Assembly (NCBI RefSeq): GCF_030272615.1
Contig: NC_081411.1
Location: 43,133,017 to 43,197,016 of the forward strand
Reading direction: 5' to 3'
Origin: Cryptomeria japonica
Lineage: Eukaryota; Streptophyta; Pinopsida; Cupressales; Cupressaceae
DNA length: 64,000 nt
Shown here piece by piece: positions 47,298 through 60,738 of this stretch; within the stretch, counting starts at the first letter, position 1, and each line of letters begins with the position of its first letter. Below the pieces are notes generated by a model, which did not search any database, was not told where the DNA came from, and was given only the letters and a program-made list of their open reading frames with translations. The position numbers and the translations under genes are program-made.

Positions 47298-48026
47298 TCA
47301 GACATGTAAAAACCAAGAACTAGAGCTCTCCACTGGAGGATCATGAGTTGCATTCAGAGGAGGAACAACCCTTAGCAGAAATTCCAAACGAGCAAGAGCA
47401 GTGTACAAGAAGCTCAAAGAAAGCAACGAATACAACGCCTCAAAAACAACCCAGGCTTTGTCCACATACTGATCAGGAACCAAATACAACAGAAAATCCA
47501 TAGAAGCTTGTGTATCTTCCATGTTGTCACATATTAGCCCCATTCTTAATTCATACTATAATTGACCAAACCAACCATTACCCATGAGCTCATGGCAAGG
47601 AAGAAAACCACCATAATAAAAAGACCCCACATCAAAATGATAATTAGCCAATGCAGAAGAAACCATATCCCAATTACATACTAACGAAAAAATGAACGTG
47701 GAAACCAAGAGGCAGACCAATTCAACGTCAAGTAAAACATCATAGCAAATTGTAACAAACTGAGACAAAAGCTCAACATAAGAAATATGAGGGCAAATTT
47801 CCAACCAACGACACCCTAGAAGCTTGCGGAATTCAAAAGCCACCGCAAGAGAAAACAAATTCAAGACCTTACCGAGATTGTCACAATTATCTACATTATC
47901 ATCCTTCGAAACCCCATATTTGAGCACCACTTTGTATATTCCAGAGGCCAGGGAAGACAACATTTGCAGAAACAAAAACTCTAGAAACCCACAAAACCAT
48001 GGAACACAAAATGCAGCCTTTCCCAT
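47298..48026 (-). pseudogene. LINE D ORF3, nearly open frame of unknown function
   Basis: From an ATG at 48026 the frame stays open except for one TAG near 47553, over about 242 codons to SSSSWFLHV-stop at 47298. Blocks shared with B and C are LGKVLNLFSLAVAF, FVTICYDVLLD, YHFDVGSFYYGGFLP, YELRMGLICDNMED and the WFL end. Holding one frame across a diverged copy argues for a real protein. The N-terminus is hydrophobic (FCGFLEFLFLQMLSSLASG), but whether it is a membrane segment or signal is unclear. Confidence 0.65.
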
Positions 48027-51000
48027 TCTAAATAATGGTATTAATAAAAGACTGCCATCAACTTACCATAATGGCAAGAACAGATTTGTATAAATATCCA
48101 TTACAAACTACCATGATTTGAACTTTTCACACGAATTAACAACAATGCAAATCAAGAAGGAGAGGACGCCACCACCAAACAAATGATCATAGAACAATAC
48201 CAAGACTGCCACGGTCGAAAAACTCACACAAGACGAGCCTCGATGCAGTACCACACCTCAAAAAATAATAATAGCCCAAGAACATGTCGTATACTAAAAC
48301 TTCACACATGCCAAACTCCCATGAAAGTTTGAAACAAAAGACATTCAAATCACACATGCCACCACCCTTGAATATGTCATGATTACCCACATCCTCACCC
48401 TATAAATGGCATCATATATGATGAATACTTAAAATAGAAATATGATTTCTACATCAGATGTTAGACACATACAAAGTCATCCATAAAGTGAAAATGAAAA
48501 TAAACCTGACAAATCAAGGAGGATGGGCAACCAATCAACCAAAATGCAAAGAATTTTGAACTCCTTCCCAAATTGTCGAAGGAATTTCAAATGAATCAAC
48601 CAACCAGAAATGGGCCTTACTATCAATGGCAAGATTTGCCAGGAAATCAGCCACTATGCTAATTTCCCTATAGCAATGACAGATTAGGAAGGAATCAAAA
48701 GAATCTAACTTTTGTAAAATATGATCCAGCAAATACTGCAACTTCCAACAATTTGATCTCTTCTTCATAACACTTTGAATAATAACCATAGAATCACATT
48801 CAATCACTATGTTTTTTATCTTTAGAGAGATTGCCATATCCAACCCCAAGGATTAAGTTTGAAACTCAGCAAAATTATTAGTGTTATAACCAATATCATG
48901 GTATTTAGCAAGAATGAGATGCGCATTATGATCAAAGATAGCCATCCCCACCCCTACCTTCCCAGGGTTTCCCCGGGAGGCACCATAGAAATTAAGTTTA
49001 AAGTGACCCCAAGGAGGAGGTTTCCATTTAGCCAGTGCCCGCTTCGCAAGAGAATTGTTACTCTTTCAGATTGAGCCATGAGAGGGTAAGGTTGAGAGGG
49101 CTCCCCAAACCCTGGTAATCCTATTATCCCAATGCGAGAAAGAAGATTGATTTCCCAAGTTCTTATAGATATAAGACAAAGCAACCTCCAAAATAGAGGC
49201 TTCTATTTTTTGCAAAACATCTAATACTGGGGAACTTACCTTCTTAAAAATCTTATTATTCCGTTCAAGCCAAATATTCCAGATGACAATAGATGGAGAG
49301 ATAACCCAAAGACATGCATGAAAAGAAGAGGCAAACATGAGAGGCCAAGAATAAAAGTGAGAGGCAAGGTCCTTGCCAATAACAAAAGATAGCCCAATTT
49401 ACTCAGCAACCAATTCCAACAGTCATAAGCAAAATCACAATGGAGAAACAGATGTGAGGAAGATTCAAGGTTCTTATTACAAAGAACACAAGGAAAAGCC
49501 ACAGTAATGCCTAATCTATCCAACCTCATGCCTGTTAGAACTCTATCCTGGACAGCCAACCAAGCAAAATTGCCAGCTTTGGGTAAACAAGCCAAGTGCC
49601 AGAACAGCTTATAAGGCTAATAAGAGCTAGAAACTGTAGGTAAAAGGCACATATAGCCTCTCTTAACAAAGTATTTACCAGAAGTATTCCCAGACCAAAT
49701 AAGTTCATCTTCAGAGTTAGAGAAAGTAATAAATCTTTCGCTCATAATCTTATCAAACTCTGCTTTCAAATGCAGATCCACATCAAGGAAATCAATCGAC
49801 TTCCATTTGGCTAATTTTAGAGGGCCATCCTGAACAATGTCAAAATAATCTGCCACAAACACACCCCAAAGAGAGGTGAGGGGACCAATCCCTAATACTA
49901 ATCAAAGAGCAATGTCCATTCCCTGATTCATCCTAGAACCTAGCTTTCCTTCCATTATGAACAACCCATGAGAGGCGGGGAATAATAACTGATCTACATT
50001 TACATAAGAAATTCCAAATGACAGAACCAGAAGGTAAATTTGAAAATTTGAAAATACTCTCTTTGGGACCATTGTTTAGATATTTGGAAAACATAATCTG
50101 AGCTCAAAGAGAGTTTGGCCTCTCATACAATCTCCAAACCAACTTGGCCCCTAAGGCTAAATTTTCACTCTCCAAATTATGAACACCAGTACCACCTGAA
50201 TCGTGAGGAAGGCAAAGTTTATCCTAGGCAACCAAAGGCAGCCTCTTTTTGCCATCTTTATTGTTATCCCAAAGAAATGATCAAAGGGTATCTTGCAAAT
50301 TTATAATAACAGATTTAGGAGACTTTAAAACTGACACTAAATAAATAGGAACAGAACTCATAATGGATTTAATAAGTGTCAATTTTCCAGCTAAAGTCAA
50401 CCATTTATGATTCCAAGAAAAAATTCTTTTTGAAATGGCCGAAGTTACCTTATCCCAAAAACCAAGCTTATCTTGCATAACAAAGAAGGGAATCCCAAGA
50501 TAGGAGCAAGGTAGGTTACCAATCTAAAAACCCCAGAAGGAATACAACCTCTGTTGCACCAACGGTGAGGTATTAAGAAAGAAGATTTTAGACTTATCAA
50601 TATTGACTTTCTGACCCGAAAATGAGGCATATTTCTGAATAATACCTAATATAATCTTAGCCTCTGACAAAGAAGCATGTCCAAACAATAGAGTATCATT
50701 AGCAAAGAGGCAATGAGAAATAGCTTGAGGAAAATTCTAAATCTTAATACCTCACCAAAAACCCTCTGATCTAGCAACCCTGATTGCCCAGCTAAAGGAT
50801 TCAGCAAGAAGAATAAACAAAAAAGGAGAAAGGGGATCTCCTTGTCTCAGACCTAAGGAGAAGAAACCACAGGGAGAACCATTGAGGATTACTGAAAATC
50901 TTGCAGAAGATATACAAGAGCGAACCCATTTTACCCAAGCGTACGAAAAACCCATTCTACTATAGTATAGGCCTTCATCATATCAAGCTTAAGTATCATA

Positions 51001-52109
51001 GCCAAAGAATTATGGGAGGAGATAGAATACAACACCTCATGTGCTACAATTGCTCCTTCTGCAGTTTCCCTCCCTGGAACAAAACCCCCTTGCTCCAAGG
51101 AAATGAGCTTAGGTAAAATCTTTGCTAACCTTAAAGAGATAGCCTTAGTGAATATCTTATATAAGGTATTACACAAAGAAATAGGCCGGAAATCCACAAA
51201 AGACTTGACATCCTCCTTCTTAGGAATAATAGAAATCAAAGTAGTATTCAGTTCTTTCAAAATAGATCTATTCTGCCTAGCCTCTTCAAGAGCCAATAGA
51301 ACATCATTACCCACAAAATCCCAACATTTATGAAAAAACAATGGTGTATAACCATCAGGACCAAGAGCCTTATCAGGGTTCATGGCAAAAACTGCCTGTT
51401 TGACTTCTTATAGAGAAAAAGGTGCCATTAACATCTTATTATCTTCCATGGATACCAGAGAAGGGACATGAGAGTCAAAATTGCTAATATTTGTTACTTC
51501 TGATGACAGAAGGATTAACAATATCATCCTGCTCAGTCAATAATTGTCCTTGTTGATCCTGAATACAAGTGATTCTCTTCCTACTCCTCTTGAACTTGGT
51601 GGAGGAATGAAAGAATTTTTAATTCCTATCCCCCTCCAAAAGCCATAACTCCCTAGACTTATGTCTCTAATAAATTTCGTCCCTAGCCAAAATCTCATCA
51701 AGCTAAGATTTGAGAGACTTTAATTCATCAAAAATTGAAGGAACCATGTTGAATCACATGGTTATTCAAACTTACTATCATATCTTGAATTATCTATTTT
51801 TCTTCAAAAATGTTTCTAAAATGAACCAAGCTCCAATCTCGAATTTTCAATTTTAAGAAACTGAGCTTTCTAACAACTTGAAACATTCTAGAACCTGAGA
51901 CAAAAGGAGCAGAATCCCACCATTTTTTAAGCAATGAAAGAAAAGAGGGATCTCTAAACTACATTGGCTCAAACTTAAAAGGAGACTTATGAAGAGGTTT
52001 GTCTTCTAGAATAGAGAAGGAGATTGGAAAGTGATCTGAGCCCATATTGGGAAGAATAGAAGAAGAGAAATCAACATCCAAATCAATCCAATTCTCAGAT
52101 AATAAGAAC

Positions 52110-53667
52110 TGTAGCATAGAAATTAGGAATCATCACAAGATAAGTAGATCAATCAAAACACTAGACAATCAAAGCAATATCGTGAGAACACTCATTGAAC
52201 TGAACCTAATTCCAAGCACACTCAATAGAGGTATGAAAACAAAGCATTCAAAATGAAGGATTATGCAAACCAAATGCAGAATTGAATGCTCCTTCCATGC
52301 GGCTCCATTGTTCTTCTTTCCTCTTCAATGGATTTGTGGATCTCACCTACAAGTGCTCACACAATTGAAAGCAAGATTGATGAAAAGCTCAAGAGTACTA
52401 GAAGCATAAGTTCGGTAGTCTGATAGGAATTCGGATTCGAAGGATTCGAAGGGTTTTGATTGAAAAAAACATCCAATTTATAGAAGAATTGGATAAATGA
52501 CAAGATTAGCATGATGCAATCCAAATGGAAATTGCAAATCAATATGACAAATTATGCACTTTCCATGCACAATTTGATTGATTGATAATTGATGACAAAT
52601 TATGACACATTCCATGTCAAAATTGATTGATTATCAATTATGACAATTTCATGACAAATTGAAATGTCATTCCCATAGAACTAGGAGATGAAATAGGAGG
52701 GAAAAGAAATTAGAAATTAAGAAAATTAGAAAATTGAAATTGATGACAAATTAGGAATTAGAAATTGAAGGAAAATTAGAATTTAGTGAATTAATCAATA
52801 ATTTTTCATTTATTAATTAATTCACTCACAAAGAGGAATAATTAGCCAATTAAATGAATATTTAATTGTAATGAGGAAACTTAGGATTAATAAATAATTT
52901 AGTAGTCCTAGATTTTGAAATGGCAAATTAGGTTAAATGACTAAATCATAAAACCCTAGAAGACGAATTAGAAATGTGAAAATGACAATTAGGTCTTGAT
53001 TGAGGATAATTAATGTCATGATTTTGAATTGATAAATGACCAATGCGACAAAATGATTTGATTGATAAATGCACCAATTGACGAGGAACAATGACAAATT
53101 GATCCAAATTGACATAATTGAGACAGACAACGATTGATGACAAATCGGTCGCAAAATGACAAAATTGACAAGAGGACGAGGATCGATGATAAAATAGATT
53201 GCAAGACGACAAGATTGAAAATGACCACGGTTGATGACAAATCAATCGCCAAAATGACAAAATTGATAAACTGATCGCCAGATGATAAGATTGAAAAGAG
53301 GACAAAACCCTAATTAGGATTGACGATGTCCAAAATGATAAGATTGATGATAAGATTGATAAGATTGACAGGAGGACAAAACCCTAATTAGGATTGATGA
53401 TGTCCAAAATGATGACAAATGAATACGCACATTGATGCGACAGGGTAAAATTAATCAAAATCATGATTGGATAATGTTGTCGACAACACCAAATTCGAGG
53501 ACGAGATGATTGAAGAATGTAGAAGAATGACTCGATGTTCGCAAAATGATAAAAATCAAGTGCGTGACATAGGAGAAATGTTAATGCGACGCAAAAACCT
53601 AAAATGAGGCAATGCGCAAATGTTAAAGTATGACCTTGCAAGTGTTGACCATTTTTGGGTGTCTACA
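52110..53667 (-). mobile_element. Solo LTR nested in LINE D ORF2
   Basis: It is 1558 bp, TGTAGCATAG to GGTGTCTACA on the plus strand, with a perfect 5-bp TSD AGAAC (52105-52109 and 53668-53672). Removing it restores the endonuclease frame across the joint. The minus-strand start TGTAGACACC and an internal block CTCCATTGTTCTTCTTTCCT relate it to the array LTRs. A 74-bp direct repeat lies inside. Confidence 0.9.
53299..53420. repeat. 74-bp direct repeat in the solo LTR
   Basis: GGACAAAACCCTAATTAGGA starts at 53301 and again at 53375, followed in both by GATGTCCAAAATGAT. Confidence 0.8.
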
Positions 53668-54273
53668 AGAACCTATCTAATCTCTCAACTATTTGAGAAA
53701 ATCCCCTCCTCATATTAGTCCATGTGAAAACTCCATTCTGAGACTTACAATCAAAAAGACCCACATCTGCTATGAAGGACCTAAAATCATCTATAATCCT
53801 ATTATTCGGAAGAACACCACCACTCTTTTCCCCTAAATCAGTAATAGCATTAAAATCTCCCCCAAACACAACAAAGGAACCTTGTCTCAAAGGAGAAGAG
53901 ATCCTTCCAAGCTCCCTCCATAACTTACTTTTACCTTGAATACCTGAAGGAGCATAAACATTGAAAAGCCAAAATTTGACACTAGAGACCTTACTCTTAA
54001 CAAAGGACAACATCCAATTAGTATTAAAAGCCACAAGATTTAGATCAATATTATAACTATTCCACAAAAGAGTTGAACCCCGTGAGGCCCCTGAGGAAGA
54101 AACAAAAACATGATTCCACCTTTTCCAAGAAGAAAAAACCCTATCTGCAGACTCTAAAGATAACTTAGTTTCCTGAAGCAAAAAGACATCACACTTAATT
54201 AAGTCAATCTGAGACTTAATTAAGCGTCGCTTGTCAGGGACGTTTTAACCCCTAACATTCCAAGAAATGATCC

Positions 54274-56440
54274 TCATTGTCCCCGAGGGGAGGCAGAAGC
54301 TCCCCTCTTCCCAAATGATGGAGAAATTTTACAATCTCCAAAAGAAGACTACAAATTCCTCTTTACAACCACCTACCGAGTAACTGGGGGGCTAGAGACT
54401 AAATTCTTAGCCCTTTTTGCCAATGATTCAGAAAAAGACCTAAATTTTTAGGTCTACCCACAGAAGAAGAAAGATTCCCTAACCTATCAATAGGGGATGG
54501 TGATAGGGTCTTTTGAATACCTGCATCAATCTCCATTTGGGTTTTATGGTTCTTCAGAGGTCTCCCCCTACGAGGAGAAACCACTAGGGAGGACAAAGTC
54601 ATATTTGATTAGATAATTGGCAAATTGTTACCTGGATTAGGAAACACCATTTCTCCTACAAACTCCTCAGAATCTTTAGAAGTCAGCACCTCAAAATGAT
54701 TCACAGAAGCAGATAAAGGAAGGGTCTGATTAATTTTATCCAAATCACATTCAATTGAATTAACCACTCTCTCAGTTACATGCTCATCAAGGTGAAGATC
54801 CTGAGAATTCAAAAGATCATTAACCTGAAGGACTGCATTAGCATTCAAGATAATAACTGAATCATCTGAAGGCAAATCATTGCCCCTCCTATCCTTGTCT
54901 TTTACTAAATCCTGAATCTGATGAATCAGGACTTCCTCATTTGGAAGATTCATAAAAATGTTTGAGGAAGGTGCCTTATACTCATTTGCAGACCTAAGAC
55001 CTAAACCCAAATTATCATTATTCATATTAGGGTTGTTATCTAGAAGCTCAATAGAGTTAACATAATTGCACTTTACAGGGGAAACCACATCATTGAGATT
55101 CAAATAAGACCTAGGAGGATCTAACATGTTAACATCAAGCTCAGGGAGAGAAGGAGACAAAAATTTAGTATTCAATAAATGTTTACTAGCTTTAGGCCCA
55201 GTATCTTTGGTCATATCAGAATGATTAACCACTGTATCTGAATTAATAGACATGCCTATCTTAACATCCATGAACAAAGGTGCATCCAAAACTAAAGAAC
55301 CCAGAGGGAGCTCATTAGGCAACTTATCAATCGGTTGCTGCCATATTCCATCATTGGATTTAAGATTGCAAGTCCTAGAGCAGAAACAATCAGGACTGAT
55401 CAAAACACAAATTTTTACCAGAACCACCCCATCCACCATATCTGATTTAGAAGTTAAAAAATAGCCAAACTTATCACCAATCATTTGTAACACCTCCGGA
55501 TCCATGAATTCGAAAGGAAAATTAGGCAAACCAAACCAAACGAGACAGACCTTAGGTTTCGACCAATTAGGCACATAAAAAGGTTTCCAAGCCGAAACAA
55601 AAATCACATTATTCCCAAACAATGATATTCAATTTTAAGAACTTGGTCTCTGGCCGAAGGAGAATTGAAAACAATGATGAACGAATTTGCAGATAATAAC
55701 TGAAAAATAACACATACCTGACCAACGTTTTTTCAATTTATGAAGCAATATAGATAAACATATCTGATCTCCCCAAAAAAACCCAAAGATGGCAATCAAA
55801 TGCAAGCTACTTGCTTTCTTCGCAATGTAAGACCCAGCAAGATCCAAATAAGGAATATGAGCCCAAACCTGAGGAGAGGAACCATCGGCCAGATTAGGAT
55901 CAGTGGTATTTCCACATACCTTATCCCCCTACAGAGCAGAAGGAACCACCGGAAGAACCTTATCTGCCTTTTTTGATAGCATTTCTTTTGTATTATTCAA
56001 GGGAGGTAAAAACCCCACCTTCTCACCCACCTTCAAGGATTTAACAATCTCAACAAAAAAAGCTTGACCCCCCATCACTGCAGTCCTCATTCCCAATCGA
56101 CCTAGAAAATGGTTCTGAAAATGCCTGCGGTTAAAAACCTTCCCGTCATAATAGTGAATATACCCACGAAACCCTTGCCAAGAGTGGCTACAAAAACCAT
56201 GAGTACCACCGTGACTATTAGAGACCAAGATCCTGACTGACGAAAACCAAAGCCCTCTGGTTTCTTCCAAAAGCCTCAAAAATACCTAGAAGATGGCCTA
56301 AAAAAAATTTCATTATCTCCCTGACCAGTCGTTACCGCCATGTCTACCCAGTTGCCCTTCTTGAAAACCCATTGTGAGACATGTGGTGGGTCCTCCTAGG
56401 CCACATCTACCCATGTACCAACACCTCCCTTGCCGCCCAT
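54274..56440 (-). pseudogene. LINE D ORF1 (DUF4283-like, with AT-hook motif)
   Basis: It starts MGGKGGVGTWVD at 56440, then VSQWVFKKGNWVDMAV. From 56279 one frame holds to 54609 with few stops (about 55927 and 55633). The core includes WGDQICLSILLHKLKKRW, FGNNVIFVSAWKPF, LPNFPFEFMDPEVLQ and IGDKFGYFL. After the core comes an acidic linker, then a canonical AT-hook RRGRPLK near 54570. No CCHC knuckle is present. The ORF ends in TGA overlapping the ORF2 ATG (54277-54274). Confidence 0.8.
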
Positions 56441-58209
56441 GGGGAGCAAAAATTTGCAGAGTTCTAAAGTTGATGCAATGCGTAATGGCTTTTTTATATT
56501 ATATATATATTTTATTTTTATGCCCATGTTTTTGTATTTTTTGTGTAGGTTGGAGCCTCAAGAGTATATTTTGGAGTATATTTGTTTCATCAATAATTAG
56601 CTTCTATTTCAAAAATTAGAGACAAACACAATGATTAATAAGGTTTTAAGAGTATTATACTACACAAATTCAAAGTTTCAAAGGTTGAAGGGATTCATTT
56701 GAATGGTATAAGTTTAAAATTAATTGATTTACTCAATTTATATTACTGTGGAATTTTGCATTAAGAAATTAAACTTTGGCATTTAATTCTTGTCTTATTC
56801 TTCCAATCTGAGTACCTAAATGGAGGGGGAAAAAAAAATTTAATTAATGACTTCAAATTCCAAATGAGTACGACTTGGCTTATATTTTTATTGATTTTTC
56901 AAAGCCAATTACAACAAGTCATTGGATATGGTGCAACAAGATTGAGTTTCATATTTGTAAGCATTTAATGAAGAATGCCAAGCATATATAAAAGAATTTC
57001 AAAGGTTAAGTTGAAGTAAATGAAAGAGAGGATTTGGGTGCTTATTTTAGATTTATCGCTAGGGTAAAAATCTCTATAAAATGTAGAATTTAATCATATT
57101 GAGAATCAATAATCAAAAAAGAAAGTTTGGAGAAAGAACTTGTAGGTTGCTACAAAGAATTGGATAGGGAATAGTGTAGGCAATTATCTTACCAAAAGAA
57201 GGAAGATAGAAGAAGAAAATGAAGATTTTTTCAAGTGCATGAGGTTTTCAAGACAAACATGAGAGATGTAGGATGAATTGTTAGACTTTAAATGAGTGAA
57301 GCCAAGAAGGTGCAAAGGCTTGAATTTTTAAGGACTTGTAAGCATGAAGTACCTAGAATCGTTGTCAATTTTTTTAATTTTATTTCTTGTTGAATGAATG
57401 TATATATAAAGGTTGAAATAAAGATAATTTTCATATTTTGATTCCTTATAGTGTTTGGGATGGGATATTATGGCTACAAGATTGGGAAGTTTGATAAGAC
57501 TCCTTGATATTGACAACATACAATGGTATTAGAGAAAGAGATCTTGAGTGTATAGAAAGATCACTGAAGGTAAGGCAATCTACACCAAGACTTTGGGTTG
57601 GATGAAATTTTTATGAGAGCATTTTTGTCATCCTCCAATAAGATTTAAAGCTAGGTAGGAGGTGCACATAGTTCCTTCACTAATGAAGAATATGTAGAGG
57701 AAGTGAGAGGTGTATTCTTTAAAAATATTTGTTGGGTAGAGAATAGAATGTTATTTTTGTTGCAAGTTGGAAATTTTATATGAAGATGAAAAAGATGAAT
57801 TGTTTAGGTTTGGTTGTGGGAAATCCCTTACGAATTTTAATACTTGTCAAGAGAGAAAGAATGTACATGGATAGAATGAATCAAATAAGGAGAATGATGA
57901 GAGGATTCAAGAGACCAAAGTAGCAATGAAAAAGAGAAGAGAAGAGGAAAATATGGGTATGAGGGAGCCCCATTAATTTTCTAAAAAAGATACATTTGTA
58001 AGTGAATTTATGTACGTAAGTGAAAAGGAAAGAGGAAATATTACAACATTATGCCTTAATGATGGCATGGAAAAAGAGAGAAAAGGTGAATTTGTAGAGG
58101 TTAATGATGAGAAAGAAGTGAGTGGAGTAATAGATGAGAGTCCTTTTGAGGATATGAAGGTATTCAAACTTGTCAAAGTCACAGGGGCTTCACTTAGTGA
58201 ACCTGGGTT

Positions 58210-58447
58210 ATATCACATGCGTTTGTGGCATACTAAAGAATCCCCCTATTATCAAAAACTATTTCTCTAGAATCCTTTTTTTCAACCCCCTCCCAATAGA
58301 TAACCTAAATTAAAAGCCCCCCTATATTTGCCAAATATTGCATTTTTCATAGTCCGAATTAAAAATCCCCCTATTTTCACCGATAGGAAATATATTATAC
58401 CCTCATTTTTGGGATATTAAACCCCCCAATATGAACGCATGTGATAT
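58210..58447. mobile_element. Candidate MITE with 14-bp inverted ends
   Basis: ATATCACATGCGTT (58210-58223) is the exact reverse complement of AACGCATGTGATAT (58434-58447), giving a 238-bp non-coding unit. CCCCCTAT occurs three times inside. No clear TSD is visible, so the family is not assigned. Confidence 0.4.
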
Positions 58448-59067
58448 GATATTGCCAAGCTAGTGATGCCCCCATGGTCAAAGTAAGAGAGAAGAAGGTG
58501 TTGCAATATTGAAAGAGAAAGACGTAATCCATAAAAAAAATTATTTTTATGTTGAAAAATAGAATGAATTTTATTAAGATAAAAATATTGCAATAGACAA
58601 TGAGAAGAAGAATATTGTAGTGATAGTTGACGAAGAATTAAAACCATAATTTCTTGAATTTATGAATGATGATTTGTATGTTGAGAACCATGATTTGGTG
58701 AATATATATATGGAAAAGAGAGTGAATGCAAAGATGGATTTTGTTTGTGCTAATATATATGTAGAAAAATAAATTTATGGTGTTGTATGGAATAATGCAA
58801 ATACATGTTGGTCAAGGTGGCCATAATATGGTGGGTTGTATCCCATTAGAGAAGATAAGAGAAAATTTTTGATTGGGAACGGAGCTTAGATTATGTTGGA
58901 GTATATTTCATGTTGAAGAAGGGGAATGGAAAGAAGATATGGTGGGGAAGGATAGCGAATGTTTTGGTTAGATGATGGAAGAGGAGAAAGAAGAAGTAAT
59001 TATATGATCATAATGTAATAATGAATTTTTCTACAAGCTTTTCACAACTTGAAAGGATGGTCACTAT

Positions 59068-59470
59068 GGATACTTATAAAACAAGGAAAAGATCCACATC
59101 AAGGATATTTTTTCCAATAAGAGAGATAGGATCCTCAGCAAGGAAATGCACCTCCATAATAAATAAGATATCCTAATAAATGATACAAATAAACAAAGGG
59201 AAATTGGATCATTAAAAAGGAGGTAGGTTTTTAATTTATTCTAGACGAAGGATTGCACACTTTCAACACTAAGGAAGAGGTCTTGATCAAGGATACACAC
59301 TTCTAAAACAAGGAAAATATCTTTATCAAGGATACAATTTCTAATAAGAGGGAGGGGATCCTTAGTAGGGATACACACTACCACAATAAATAAGAGATCC
59401 TTATAAAAGACACAACTTCAACAAAGAGAAAGTATATCCTTAAGAAGGAGGAAGGTTCAAAATTATCCCC
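59068..59470. repeat. Tandem duplication of about 232 bp
   Basis: AAAACAAGGAAAAGATCC and AAAACAAGGAAAATATC are about 232 bases apart, each followed by similar ATCAAGGATA, AATAAGAG, ATAATAAATAAGA and AAGGAGGTAGGTT or variants. Shorter AGGATACA sub-repeats occur within. Confidence 0.6.
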
Positions 59471-59939
59471 CCCCCCCCACCAAACTAGAGACAAGATAAA
59501 ATAAACAATAGGCTATTATATTTCTACCTAAGTGTTATTGCACTTGAAATTGCATTACCATGAATGATAATAAGCCCCCAAAAGGTAAGCTACAAATGTC
59601 ACATAGTGAGGAGCAATATGATAGCCACCAATATTATATGAGAAATTGGATGAACAAGTTGAATATAACATGTTATAACAATGGTACCATTTACTAACTT
59701 ATCTCTTAAAGGATTTATAGACAATTAAAGTAAGACCATGAATGAGATGATAAGCACAAAAGGAAAAAAATCTATAGGATCACCTTCTTCAATTACCTAA
59801 TTTGCAAAGGTGAAATAACTTGTCATGATCTCTTGGGAATCTTAACAAAATTTGGTCTTCCTTAAAGAAAGGAGAGTGATTAGGCACTATTGTCATGTCA
59901 TGTGAAGTAATTTATGTAGACAAAGGAGAAGTAAGGGAA

Positions 59940-60560
59940 CTTATACCATCTTTATAATAAGATATATCATCTATAAGTACTTTAATTTATTTTTATTACA
60001 TCCAATATCATGTCCATTATATCCTTGTTTAGAAAGCATCTCAAAGTCAACATTGCAATGAATATGAAACTCTAATGGGGAAGGAGTTTTCTCATAAATA
60101 ACATTAAAATTTTAAGCATACTGCAAATCACAAAAATGATGAATAGATGAATAGGTATTAATCATTGTTGAAGGATAAATATCTTGATTAGCTTAATTCA
60201 TGTCCATTTGGGAGGTAAAGGAATCCTCTTTCATTAGGTTATTTTTATGAATTTCACCATTGTGTTCATCTTCATCTTTTCTCAAAAAAATTTGGGGGGA
60301 GATGTTTCCAACAAAATTAGTATCATGATGTTGTATTGAAATGTCTTGATTAGAAAAATAGTCTCTAGGCTCGAGGAATAGGTCTCTATGTCCACCAAAG
60401 TGTCAAATTTTGGGCTATCAAAGTTTAAGTCATATTCCTCTTGCACCAAAGCATTCTCATGGGGGAGATTATTATTGGGATAAGAGTCATCGTTATTTAA
60501 TGCTTAATTTTCAAGAGAGATATCATTGAAGGAAATAATAACGGTATCTTCTTATTTCAC
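59940..60560 (-). pseudogene. Decayed minus-strand reading frame, unknown
   Basis: One minus-strand frame reads with few stops for about 190 codons: SYPNNNLPHENALVQEEYDL, NFDSPKFDTLVDIETYSS, KDEDEHNGEIHKNNLMKEDS, FTSQMDMN-stop, then CNVDFEMLSKQGYNGHDIG. It looks like an acidic protein, possibly the N-terminal part of a retrotransposon polyprotein. I cannot name it. Confidence 0.3.
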
Positions 60561-60738
60561 CCAAACTTCCTTGCGAATAAGAGAAGTTGTAGGAGAGGGG
60601 TAAGCATGGTTTATTAGGGAATAATCTCTAGAAAGGAGGTTATTGAAATGAATAGGAGGTGAAGATCTTTAGGATACGGAGATGTCGTGCGTCTGGGAGT
60701 CTGTGTGCGGCCGAGCTAGGGTTTCACGGCCCTAGCTC

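Larger units (their letters stand above)
48535..54277 (-). pseudogene. LINE D ORF2, split by a solo LTR
   Basis: The start at 54277 overlaps the ORF1 stop. The endonuclease (QETKLS, GGDFNAIT, TWTNMRRGFSQIVERLD) runs to 53673 and resumes at 52104 (LLSENWIDLD, GSDHFPI). The reverse transcriptase at 51383-50440 has PDKALGPDGYTPLFF, LDMMKAY and the catalytic box as FANDTLLFG, with N for the second D. The zinc-binding region is at 49595-49236. RNase H begins NFYGASRGNPG near 48990, with Y for the first catalytic D, and ends at 48535. Both catalytic changes would inactivate the enzyme. Confidence 0.85.
46839..56490 (-). mobile_element. LINE D, L1-type element of a diverged subfamily, with nested solo LTR
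   Basis: On the minus strand the order is ORF1 (from 56440), ORF2, ORF3 and a 3' end with both hairpins. Its sequence ends in a TA run that merges with TA-rich target sequence, so the TSD cannot be defined exactly. The 203-bp repeat on either side confirms the insertion. ORF2 is split by a solo LTR (52110-53667). Confidence 0.85.
56491..60670. other. Decayed AT-rich sequence, probably old retrotransposon remains
   Basis: There is no intact gene. ATGGTATTAGAG at 57521-57532 resembles the initiator-methionine-tRNA binding site of Copia elements (TGGTATCAGAGC), but no LTR pair is evident. A candidate MITE (58210-58447), a 232-bp tandem repeat (59068-59470), a C12 run (59467-59478) and a decayed minus-strand frame (59940-60560) are listed separately or noted here. 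Confidence 0.45.

Noticed and set aside
52933-53305. Three overlapping minus-strand frames of 73-119 codons
   Set aside because: They come from simple repeats (GATGACAAA-type) inside the solo LTR, open in several frames at once.
57521-57532. Copia-like primer-binding site ATGGTATTAGAG
   Set aside because: No LTR pair or clear gag/pol could be matched around it, so it is only mentioned in the spacer entry.
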